64,000 nt of DNA from Alistipes sp. Its GTDB lineage: Bacteria; Bacteroidota; Bacteroidia; Bacteroidales; Rikenellaceae. Numbering within the stretch: the first letter of the stretch is position 1; each line of letters opens with the position of its first letter. A program made the position numbers and the translations under genes. Shown here piece by piece: positions 9,300-17,361 of this stretch. The stretch spans positions 62,001 to 126,000 of the forward strand of contig JAFNXN010000005.1 in the NCBI GenBank assembly GCA_017379015.1, written 5' to 3'. The notes below the pieces were generated by a model that saw nothing but the letters and a program-made list of their open reading frames with translations, was not told where the DNA came from and searched no databases.

Positions 9300-12200
9300 T
9301 TAGAAATTAAGGTTAACGCGCAATGAGTAGATGCGTGGACGTGGCCAAACCGCACCATCAATACCCTCACGTGAAGATACCTCAGGATCGATACCACTAT
9401 ACTTAGTGATAACAAATACGTTCTGAACACCTGCAGCTACACGCAACTGAAGACCAGTATTGCCCAACTTCTCGAAGGTATAACCAAGGGTGATGTCGTC
9501 CAAACGGAAGAATGAAGCATTCTCGAGGAATAGGTCAGAGTACCACTGCTCCTGTGAGTTACCACCAGACCAGCCTGTCTTGTGTACCAATGTAGAGTAG
9601 TTCGACAAGATACCTGCGTTGACATCAGTAGATGATGTAGAGTTAGATGCGAACAAGTCGTTGAAAGCGTAGTTGCCTACCGAACCGTGGCCATTGAAGC
9701 CGAAGTCCCAATTCTTATAGTTGAGCTTGAGGTTCAAACCATAGAAGAAGTCTGGAAGTGGGCTCTTGCCAGTGTTGTAACGGTCACCAGCATCAAGCTT
9801 ACCGTTACCGTTGCGGTCAACAAATGCGTTCTGGATAGGCTTGCCATCAGCATCGTAGATCTGCTGGTATGTGTAGAAGGTGTAAGGCTTAGAACCTACA
9901 GTGTGGATAGTTAGGTCGCTACCACCAGTACCCTTACCAGGCTTACCCTGTGCTACGTAGTAGTCAGGATCGTTGTTGATGTTAAGGTTAGTGAACTCAG
10001 TGTGCTGGAAAGTACCGTTGAAGCCGATGCGCAAGTTCCAATCCTGAGTACGGATAGGATTAACATCCAAAGAGAACTCAACACCCTGGTTACGCATTGA
10101 ACCGATGTTGGTCAACAGTGTAGTACCGAAGTTAGCACCAAGAGGAGTAGTCACCTGGTTCAACAGATCCCTAGTATCGCGACGATAAACGTCGATGCTA
10201 CCAGCGATGCGGCCATCGAGGAAGCCGAAGTCGATACCGGCGTTGTAAGTAACGGTAGTCTCCCAAGTGATGTTAGGATCGTAAGCGTAAGGAGTCCAGA
10301 AGTTCTGGTAGCCAGCATTACCCATGTTTACCATGTTTGATGCGTTGTCCGACAAGCCGTAGCGTGCCAAATAGCGGTAGTTACCGATCTCCTGCTGACC
10401 AGTCTCACCATAACCCAAACGCAACTTCAATGCTGATACAACATCCTGACCTACCATGAATGGCTCATTGATGATGTTCCAAGCGAAGGCTGCTGATGGG
10501 AAGTAACCCCAACGCTTATCCTTAGCAAACTTTGAAGAACCATCGGCACGGAGGGTGAATGTGAGCAAGTAGCGAGAGTCGAACGAGTAGTTCAAACGAC
10601 CATAGAAAGATACGAGGAAGCTCTCCTCCTGATACAAACGGCTAGCGTTGTTAGGGTTACGATCGCCTGTCTCGTTGAAGTATGAGAAGCTCTGATCGTT
10701 CTGGTAGAAGTTCTGCCAAGAGTAACCAACCATCGCATCGAGAGTGTGCATACCCCATGTCTCGTTGTAGTTTCCATAGAAGTCGAGCACCTGGTTGCGA
10801 CGTACGGCATACGACTTATCGTACTGACCCCAACCACGAGCGTTGTTTAGGGTGTTACCCTGAGCGTCCTTGATGATGGTAGTATCCTTATAAGCCTGGA
10901 ATGAACCAGGAGCAACACCATTGTAAGTGTCAGACTTAGAGTAGTCCAAACCGAGGTTAAGGTTGAAGCGCAAAGCCTCCAAGCCGTGAACCTTGTAGTC
11001 AACAGTGAAGTTACCCAATGTACGATAAACGTCTACGTAGTTGATCTTGTTGTAGAGCAATGCAAGAGGGTTGGTAGGAGCCAAGGTGTTTGGAGAGAAG
11101 TTCTCGCCACGACCTGTACCGTAGTTCCAGTAACCGTTAGTTGTTGTGTAGTCGATAGAACCATCCTCGTTGCGGAAGTAAGGATCGATTGTTGGGTTCA
11201 TGAATGCAGCACCACCAATAGCACCACCATCAGCATAGTTCTGGTGGTTGTAAACGCCCTTAGCGTTGAGTGAAACAGTGAGGTGCTCCTTGAGGAACTT
11301 TGGCGCGATGCTAAAGTCGATAGTTGCACGGTCGTACTTAGAGGTCTCGAGCGTACCCTGCTGACCAGTGTAGCCGACAGATGCACGGTAAGGCATCATA
11401 TCGCGGTAGTTGCCATAAAGACTTACGTTGTGGTCGTGTGAGATACCTGTGCGGAATACGAGATCCTGCCAGTTGGTATTCTTATCACCCACCAACTTCT
11501 GGAATGAGTCACCGATAATAGTACCTGCTGGGTAAGTTGTTGTAATGTAAGAACGGAACTCCTCAGCAGTCATCACAGGCATCTCCTTGAAGTTGTGCGA
11601 TACGCTGACGCTACCGTTGTACGATACGTTCATCTTGTTACCCTTACCCTTCTTAGTGGTGATGATGATGACACCGTTTGATGCACGTGAACCGTAGATC
11701 GCAGCTGCCGAAGCATCCTTCAACACTGTGAACGACTCGATATCGTTAGGGTTAACCATTGACAATGGGTTAGCCATACCTGCACCTGCGTTATCAGCAA
11801 CAGGCACACCGTCGATAACGATAAGTGGGTTCTGCGATGCATTCAAAGAGGCCATACCACGGATACGGATTTTAGCACCCGAGTTAGGACCACCATCACC
11901 AGGGATAACCTGCAAACCAGGAACCTTACCCTGCATCATATCCTGTGTAGATACGACTGCACCACGGTTAAGCTCGTCTGCCTTAACAGCAACAACCGAA
12001 CCTGTAAGGTCGTCCTTCTTAGCAACACCGTAACCAATAACCACAACGTCGTCGATAAGCTCAGAGTCCTCCTCCAAGACAACATTGCTAAGTAGGCTCG
12101 ATGAAGCCACGAGCGACTGAGTCTTGTAACCAATGAAGCTGATCACAATGATAGACTCAGAGCTGTTAACGCGCAGTACATACTGACCGTTAACATCGGT

Positions 12201-12371
12201 GGTGACACCGTTTGTCGTGCCCTGCTCGATAACAGATGCTCCGATAACCGGCGTTCCGGTAGTATCAACTACCACACCTTTAACCTCGTATTTGCTCTGG
12301 GCAAACACTTGGGCGGGAATTGCCATTGCGAGAATAGCCAAACCCAAACACATAGTTAAGAATTTTCTCAT
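9300..12371 (-). CDS. susC: SusC-family TonB-dependent outer-membrane transporter
   Basis: 1023 residues. Sec signal peptide ending AQVFAQ, an N-terminal carboxypeptidase-regulatory-like beta domain (about 27-110, with VVVDTTGTPVIGASV), a TonB-box region (IDDVVVIGYG), a plug domain (IRIRGMASLN, PLIVIDGVPV, GSRASNGVIIITTKKG) and a 22-strand-type barrel ending in LRVNLNF. Size and architecture match SusC (about 1000 residues). With the neighbouring SusD it should import maltooligosaccharides across the outer membrane using TonB energy. It follows the MFS transporter gene after a 74-bp spacer with poly-A/T tracts; whether it has its own promoter there is unclear. Confidence 0.95.
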   Translation of the reverse strand: MRKFLTMCLGLAILAMAIPAQVFAQSKYEVKGVVVDTTGTPVIGASVIEQGTTNGVTTDVNGQYVLRVNSSESIIVISFIGYKTQSLVASSSLLSNVVLEEDSELIDDVVVIGYGVAKKDDLTGSVVAVKADELNRGAVVSTQDMMQGKVPGLQVIPGDGGPNSGAKIRIRGMASLNASQNPLIVIDGVPVADNAGAGMANPLSMVNPNDIESFTVLKDASAAAIYGSRASNGVIIITTKKGKGNKMNVSYNGSVSVSHNFKEMPVMTAEEFRSYITTTYPAGTIIGDSFQKLVGDKNTNWQDLVFRTGISHDHNVSLYGNYRDMMPYRASVGYTGQQGTLETSKYDRATIDFSIAPKFLKEHLTVSLNAKGVYNHQNYADGGAIGGAAFMNPTIDPYFRNEDGSIDYTTTNGYWNYGTGRGENFSPNTLAPTNPLALLYNKINYVDVYRTLGNFTVDYKVHGLEALRFNLNLGLDYSKSDTYNGVAPGSFQAYKDTTIIKDAQGNTLNNARGWGQYDKSYAVRRNQVLDFYGNYNETWGMHTLDAMVGYSWQNFYQNDQSFSYFNETGDRNPNNASRLYQEESFLVSFYGRLNYSFDSRYLLTFTLRADGSSKFAKDKRWGYFPSAAFAWNIINEPFMVGQDVVSALKLRLGYGETGQQEIGNYRYLARYGLSDNASNMVNMGNAGYQNFWTPYAYDPNITWETTVTYNAGIDFGFLDGRIAGSIDVYRRDTRDLLNQVTTPLGANFGTTLLTNIGSMRNQGVEFSLDVNPIRTQDWNLRIGFNGTFQHTEFTNLNINNDPDYYVAQGKPGKGTGGSDLTIHTVGSKPYTFYTYQQIYDADGKPIQNAFVDRNGNGKLDAGDRYNTGKSPLPDFFYGLNLKLNYKNWDFGFNGHGSVGNYAFNDLFASNSTSSTDVNAGILSNYSTLVHKTGWSGGNSQEQWYSDLFLENASFFRLDDITLGYTFEKLGNTGLQLRVAAGVQNVFVITKYSGIDPEVSSREGIDGAVWPRPRIYSLRVNLNF

Positions 12372-12445
12372 AGTGTTTTAGTGTTAGTTAATAATTAAAG
12401 TAAAAAATAATTGTTTATATTTATCGATTTTTCGATTCTGGAACT

Positions 12446-13801
12446 CTACTTAGCCCTCTTTGTTGAGATACCAAAGACAGCCAATGCGCCGAGCAACAAC
12501 GATACGCCCGCAACAACGAGCATCATAATTTGACCACTCTGCACCGCTGTAACCTCACCAGTGGCTGTAACAACCTCAACCATATCGCCACCAAACAGAC
12601 CGAAGATGGTACCACCCACCAACGACGCAATAATCTGTGGAAGGCAGATAGTGCAGTTGAAAAGACCCATATACGAGCCGAGCGACTTACCCGAGAGCGA
12701 GTTTGTGAGCAGGGCAAAAGGCAGAGCAAGCATTGCAGCCCATGCACAACCAATAAGCAAGAACGATAGGAACAACAGGTGCTTATCATGGATAAAGAGT
12801 GTCGAGATGAAACCTACGGCACCAAGCACCAAGCTGAGCGAGTATGCCACCTTCGAGCTGCGGATCTGAGGGATCACCATAGCCCACAAGATTGAGCCAA
12901 CGGCCTGAACAGCAAACAACACACCTGTCCAGTCGCCAGCAGCCTGATACTCCTTAGAGGCGGTGTTCACCGTATCCCACACAGTCTCAGCGATACCTCC
13001 AGTAGTGTAGGTCCACATATAGAGGAATGCAAACCATGAGAAGAACTGAACAAGACCAATCTGCCAGAATGCCTTAGGCGCATGGATCAAGAGGTGAACA
13101 AGATTTGTGCTCTCCTGCTTCTCAGCCTCGTTGATGCCGTTGTATCTAGCATAATCCTCGGGGTTCCACTCCTTAACCTTTGCGCCAGTGTAGAGCACAC
13201 AGAGGATAAGGATAGCCGCACCGATGTAGAACGACCAAGTCACCGAATCAGGAATCTGACCCTCGGGAGCCACGCTTCGCACACCGATCCAAGTGAAGAT
13301 GTAAGGGAAGAGGTAACCCACCAACGAACCAGCGTTGCAGAGCAAGCTCTGGATCGAGTAGGCCTTGGTCTTCTGCTCCTCGTTAACCATATCGCCCACC
13401 ATCATCTTGAATGGCTGCATAGCCATATTGATCGAGGTGTCGAGCAGCATAAGCATAATAGCACCGAATGCCAACGCCGCCTTGACAGTCATGTCGAAGC
13501 TACCCGAGTTGGGCAGAAGTGCCATAACGATAACGGCAACGATAGCACCAACATAGAGATAGGGCTTACGACGACCCCACTTACACCATGTCTTGTCGCT
13601 CATCGAGCCAACGATAGGCTGAACGATCATACCCATCAATGGGGGCAACACCCAGAAGAAACTCAACGTATGGGGATCAGCACCCAACGTCGCAAAGATA
13701 CGGCTGATGTTGGCACTCTGCAGAGCATAGGCGATCTGCACGCCGAAGAATCCAAAGCTAAGATTCCACATCTGACCAAAAGAGAGGTTTGGTTTTTGCA
13801 T
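12446..13801 (-). CDS. MalT-like MFS (SLC45/GPH type) maltose or maltodextrin permease
   Basis: 451 residues with about 12 hydrophobic segments. The N-terminus (FGQMWNLSFGFFGVQIAYAL) and the SDKTWCKWGRRKPYL loop between early helices are typical of the SLC45/sucrose-maltose transporter group of the major facilitator superfamily found in Bacteroidetes starch loci. It should carry maltose or short maltodextrins over the inner membrane by proton symport. As first gene of the minus-strand operon it lies behind the only clear promoter of the starch cluster (about 13935). Substrate assignment rests on context. Confidence 0.9.
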   Translation of the reverse strand: MQKPNLSFGQMWNLSFGFFGVQIAYALQSANISRIFATLGADPHTLSFFWVLPPLMGMIVQPIVGSMSDKTWCKWGRRKPYLYVGAIVAVIVMALLPNSGSFDMTVKAALAFGAIMLMLLDTSINMAMQPFKMMVGDMVNEEQKTKAYSIQSLLCNAGSLVGYLFPYIFTWIGVRSVAPEGQIPDSVTWSFYIGAAILILCVLYTGAKVKEWNPEDYARYNGINEAEKQESTNLVHLLIHAPKAFWQIGLVQFFSWFAFLYMWTYTTGGIAETVWDTVNTASKEYQAAGDWTGVLFAVQAVGSILWAMVIPQIRSSKVAYSLSLVLGAVGFISTLFIHDKHLLFLSFLLIGCAWAAMLALPFALLTNSLSGKSLGSYMGLFNCTICLPQIIASLVGGTIFGLFGGDMVEVVTATGEVTAVQSGQIMMLVVAGVSLLLGALAVFGISTKRAK

Positions 13802-13934
13802 ATCAAAAAGTATTGTTAAAATTGTTTCGTCAACAAAAAGTCAAGGCACAAATGGTGAGATTGAAAATTATTAAATAATTTTAATATCTACACAGTCCTG
13901 ACAATACAAATCTTGCAAAAAATATTGAAACGAC

Positions 13935-13960
13935 CAAATATAAAATACCCAAAGGGTATA
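13935..13960 (-). promoter_or_regulatory. Promoter and palindromic operator candidate for the starch operon
   Basis: On the minus strand a perfect -7 motif TATATTTG (plus strand CAAATATA, 13935-13942) sits about 130 bp upstream of the transporter start. Directly upstream is the perfect palindrome ATACCC-AAA-GGGTAT (13946-13960), in the -10 to -30 spacer where a regulator could act. No good -33 TTG is at the usual distance, which would fit an activator-dependent promoter. The 390-bp divergent gap 13802-14191 otherwise holds only A+T-rich leader sequence and the opposite promoter. Confidence 0.5.
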
Positions 13961-14141
13961 AATATGGGACGAATAGTCTTTTTTCTAGAATGAATGGGCT
14001 TCTGGCAAGATATGACAAAAAGCACCAAACTACACACCAAAGATGCAATTTAGAACAGCTCGACACGAGGCATCAAACATAAAAATAACCACAAAAATAG
14101 AGTTACGGAGAAGATATTACGCAGCAATCGCAAGCAAAAAA

Positions 14142-14172
14142 TTGGTTATTATCCATTTTTTTAATACATTTG
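14142..14172 (+). promoter_or_regulatory. Promoter of the LytS/LytTR operon
   Basis: TTG at 14142-14144 and TACATTTG at 14165-14172, separated by 20 bp: a full match to the Bacteroidetes housekeeping promoter. Transcription would start near 14179, leaving a leader of only about a dozen bases before ATG 14192. Confidence 0.65.
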
Positions 14173-14191
14173 CAATTCAACCATAAAAGTG

Positions 14192-15571
14192 ATGAAGCAC
14201 CTACGCATCGGAAATATCGGCATCGTACTACTCTTTGCAACACTACACTTTGCTGTTGCAGTGCTGAGTCGTGCCTTCAACTATCATGACGATATTCTTC
14301 TCACGATACTCACCATAACAATGGTGATTATCGTCTCGATGCGAAATAGAACGCGTCTAGACATAATGGCGATACTCACCCTTGTGGCGACACTGCTGGG
14401 ATACATCATAGGATCGTGGCTATGGCGACCTCTAGGCAACATCATCGAAAACGACACTATCGCCCCGGGAGCATCAACATTCATAATAACCGCAACACTC
14501 GGTATAGCAACCGACCTCATCACAAGCCACGCAAAGCGTTTGCGCGCACAACACAACGCCTGGTCGACCTCGGCACGCAACATAGCGGGTGTGGCACTCT
14601 CGATATTGGTGCTACGAATGGTATACTTTGCACTCTTCAGCTCGAAGTTTACCACCGACACAGCACTGATAACCGACATTGGCAACATCATGGGTAACAC
14701 CTGGGCACTACTAATCTTGCTGGTGGGAAACATCTTTATCGTGCTGCGAATACCCATAACCGAAGGTAGTCAAAGTCGACAGTCAATACTCAAATTCTCG
14801 ATCATCTCGATAGTTGTCATATCGACATTATCGGCAGTGATCACATACTACAACATACCTACGTTCAACGACATAGCCTTTGTCACGATAGACTTCGTAC
14901 GAACATTATCAGCCGCCCTACTCATCGACATTCTCACCATAACGATCTGCATTGCTGTGCGTATGTCGACACTCACACGCCAGGAGCTACGCGAGGAGCG
15001 CGCCGAGAAGCACCGTTCGGAGTATCGCTACGAGAGGCTTAAACAGCAGATCAACCCGCACTTCTTGTTCAACTCGCTCAGCATCCTCGACTACCTTGTT
15101 CAGGAGCAGCAGACCGAGCGTGCGAGCAACTTTATACACAAGCTCGCGGCGATGTATCGCTACATGCTCCACAACGACCAAAAACCACTGGTTAAGCTCG
15201 AAGAGGAGATCGAGTTCACACAGCGATATATCGACCTAATCAAAGAGCGATTTATCGATGGTCTGAATATTGAGATAGAGATTGAGGAGGCTTCAATGAA
15301 GAGATTTGTTGTGCCCTGTGCAGTCCAACTATTGGTCGAAAATGCCACTAAGCATAACATCGTCTCAACGGAGCTTCCACTCAACATAACGATATGCACC
15401 GAGGGTGACTCTCTTGTTGTACGAAACACCCTCCAACTACGCACCCACGGACAGCCCTCAACACGCCTCGGACTGGAGAATATAAGACAACAATATCTCG
15501 ACACCACAGGCAAGAGCATAAGCGTTGAAAAGACTGATAATGAATTTATTGTAAAACTTCCGATAGTATGA
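14192..15571 (+). CDS. LytS-type sensor histidine kinase
   Basis: 459 residues from ATG 14192 (a GTG directly in front is unnecessary). About seven or eight hydrophobic segments fill residues 8-265. A short coiled region follows (RQELREERAEKHRSEYRYER), then the His_kinase (PF06580) phospho-acceptor H290 in QINPHFLFNSL. A HATPase domain comes next, with the N box in LLVENATKHNIV and the G box in RLGLENIRQQY. It should autophosphorylate and pass phosphate to the LytTR regulator, whose start codon overlaps its stop. The stimulus is unknown; the multi-pass membrane part has no recognisable ligand domain. It is divergent from the starch operon and upstream of polysaccharide export genes, so either could be its target. 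Confidence 0.93.
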   Translation: MKHLRIGNIGIVLLFATLHFAVAVLSRAFNYHDDILLTILTITMVIIVSMRNRTRLDIMAILTLVATLLGYIIGSWLWRPLGNIIENDTIAPGASTFIITATLGIATDLITSHAKRLRAQHNAWSTSARNIAGVALSILVLRMVYFALFSSKFTTDTALITDIGNIMGNTWALLILLVGNIFIVLRIPITEGSQSRQSILKFSIISIVVISTLSAVITYYNIPTFNDIAFVTIDFVRTLSAALLIDILTITICIAVRMSTLTRQELREERAEKHRSEYRYERLKQQINPHFLFNSLSILDYLVQEQQTERASNFIHKLAAMYRYMLHNDQKPLVKLEEEIEFTQRYIDLIKERFIDGLNIEIEIEEASMKRFVVPCAVQLLVENATKHNIVSTELPLNITICTEGDSLVVRNTLQLRTHGQPSTRLGLENIRQQYLDTTGKSISVEKTDNEFIVKLPIV

Positions 15572-16344
15572 TAAATATACTCATAATCGAGGACGAGATC
15601 CCGGCACAGATAAACCTAAAGAAGCTTATCGACAGGTGCTGTCCAAACAGCAACATCGTGATGACACTAAGTTCGGTGCGCCAGAGCGTAAAGTGGCTTG
15701 AGGAGAACCCTGAAGGAGCCGATGTTATCTTCATGGATGTCGAACTATCGGATGGTATCTGCTTCGAGATCTTCGATCGCGCGACAATAACCCAGCACGT
15801 GATAATCACCACCGCCTACGACAACTACGCTATCGATGCCTTCAGAACGGGAAGCATCGACTACCTGCTTAAGCCAATCGTAGAGGATGACCTGAAACGC
15901 GCTTGGGGAAGATGTATGGAGCGTCTTGAGAGCCGCACATCGCCCGACATCGAGCGACTGATGAACATGGTATCGCGTGCCAACAACACCCCCGACAAGG
16001 AGTATAAAAAACGCTTCACGGTGAGAACTGGCGAGAAGATAATAATCATCCCCGTGGAGGAGATAGCATACTGCTACTCAAAGGATAAGAGCACCTATGC
16101 CGTAAATCGCAACGGCAAACAACGACTCTTGGACTACTCGCTCGACACGGTGCAGGAGATGCTCGACCCAAAGATCTTCTTCCGCATATCGCGAAGCTAC
16201 ATCGTGTCGATAAACTCCATCGAGAACATATCGAAATATCTCGGCACACGACTAAAGTTACAAATCGCTCCCCACACCGACGACGAGGTTGTGGTGAGCC
16301 GCAGCCGAACATCCGACTTTTTGGATTGGCTCGACAACAATTAG
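15568..16344 (+). CDS. LytTR-family response regulator
   Basis: 258 residues. Receiver domain 1-120 with acidic pocket EDE (7-9), phospho-acceptor D57 in FMDVELSDG, and a switch lysine in DYLLKPI. The LytTR DNA-binding domain follows (about 150-255: FTVRTGEKIIIIPVEEIAYC, SRSYIVSINSIENI). Its ATG overlaps the kinase stop (ATGA), indicating translational coupling. LytTR regulators bind paired imperfect repeats at target promoters and typically activate them. No other gene follows in the operon; the next gene, starting 177 bp downstream, has its own promoter. Confidence 0.94.
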   Translation: MINILIIEDEIPAQINLKKLIDRCCPNSNIVMTLSSVRQSVKWLEENPEGADVIFMDVELSDGICFEIFDRATITQHVIITTAYDNYAIDAFRTGSIDYLLKPIVEDDLKRAWGRCMERLESRTSPDIERLMNMVSRANNTPDKEYKKRFTVRTGEKIIIIPVEEIAYCYSKDKSTYAVNRNGKQRLLDYSLDTVQEMLDPKIFFRISRSYIVSINSIENISKYLGTRLKLQIAPHTDDEVVVSRSRTSDFLDWLDNN

Positions 16345-16418
16345 TGATATGACAACTCTTAACTAAAGCCTCATACAGAGATTATCGCGTGGTTGAATAA
16401 ATATTTATTCAGCCCCCT

Positions 16419-16449
16419 TTGTTATATTATACAATTTTTAGTATATTTG
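16419..16449 (+). promoter_or_regulatory. Promoter of the polysaccharide export genes
   Basis: TTG at 16419-16421 and TATATTTG at 16442-16449 with a 20-bp spacer, an excellent Bacteroidetes consensus. The predicted leader to ATG 16522 is about 65 nt. Confidence 0.7.
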
Positions 16450-16521
16450 CACGATTTATGCGCGGTGTGTAGGCATAAGTTACCAGAAAACAGAGTGTGA
16501 AACATTAATAACTGACTATAC

Positions 16522-17319
16522 ATGAAGTACTTTAGACTATTCTTGTTGGCAGCAACCCTACTGCTTGGTGCATGTAATGCACAACATCGAGTACTATACC
16601 TCCAAGATATTGAGAGTGGTAGCGAGATAGCTCTTCCCGACAACTATCAGCTACGTATCAAGCCTCTCGACCAGCTAACAATAGTGGTCAACAGCAAGGA
16701 CCCACTCCTTGCCAGACCTTTCAACTCGTCGACATCGTACAACTCGATATCGGCAAGTGGCAACATCTCATCGGCTAACGAGAACAGTCTTCAAATAATC
16801 ACCGTAGACACAGAGGGCAACATCAAGCTACCTATCATCGGCACGGTGAACTGCGCAGGACTTACGCGCATGGAGCTAGCCACACTCATCGAGGAGAAGA
16901 TCAAGGCGAGCAACTACATCCCAGATCCGCTGGTGAATGTTCGCTTTGCAAGCACCTCAATATCGATCATCGGCGAGGTTAACAAGCCTGGTCGATACGA
17001 CATCAAGCGCGACGAGATCAACATCCTTGAGGCACTGGCACTCGCTGGCGACCTCACAATATTTGGTAGCCGTGAGGATGTCGCTGTGATACGTGAGATA
17101 AATGGCAAGAATGTAGTCACCAAGCTCGACCTACGCTCCAGCGAGATTTTCCACTCACCATGCTACCACCTCGAGCAGAACGACATCATCGTAGTAAGCC
17201 CCAACAAGTACAAGGCAGCAACATCAGAGATCAACCAGAACCGTTCATTCTGGATATCACTCGCATCGACAGGTATCTCGCTTGCGACACTACTACTAAC
17301 AATCCTAACAAAGAGATAA
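16522..17319 (+). CDS. Wza-like polysaccharide export lipoprotein
   Basis: 265 residues. Lipoprotein leader ending LLLGAC, a polysaccharide export (Poly_export) domain at about 40-130, an SLBB domain at about 135-200 (ISIIGEVNKPGRYDIKRDEIN) and a C-terminal hydrophobic helix (FWISLASTGISLATLLLTIL). This is the small Bacteroidetes form of the outer-membrane export channel for capsule or exopolysaccharide. It is followed 42 bp later by the Wzc-like kinase, its usual partner. No glycosyltransferases are nearby, so the pair presumably serves a biosynthetic cluster elsewhere. Confidence 0.93.
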   Translation: MKYFRLFLLAATLLLGACNAQHRVLYLQDIESGSEIALPDNYQLRIKPLDQLTIVVNSKDPLLARPFNSSTSYNSISASGNISSANENSLQIITVDTEGNIKLPIIGTVNCAGLTRMELATLIEEKIKASNYIPDPLVNVRFASTSISIIGEVNKPGRYDIKRDEINILEALALAGDLTIFGSREDVAVIREINGKNVVTKLDLRSSEIFHSPCYHLEQNDIIVVSPNKYKAATSEINQNRSFWISLASTGISLATLLLTILTKR

Positions 17320-17361
17320 TAAGTTGATAATCACCGAATAATCCCAGACAAAATTTACGAT

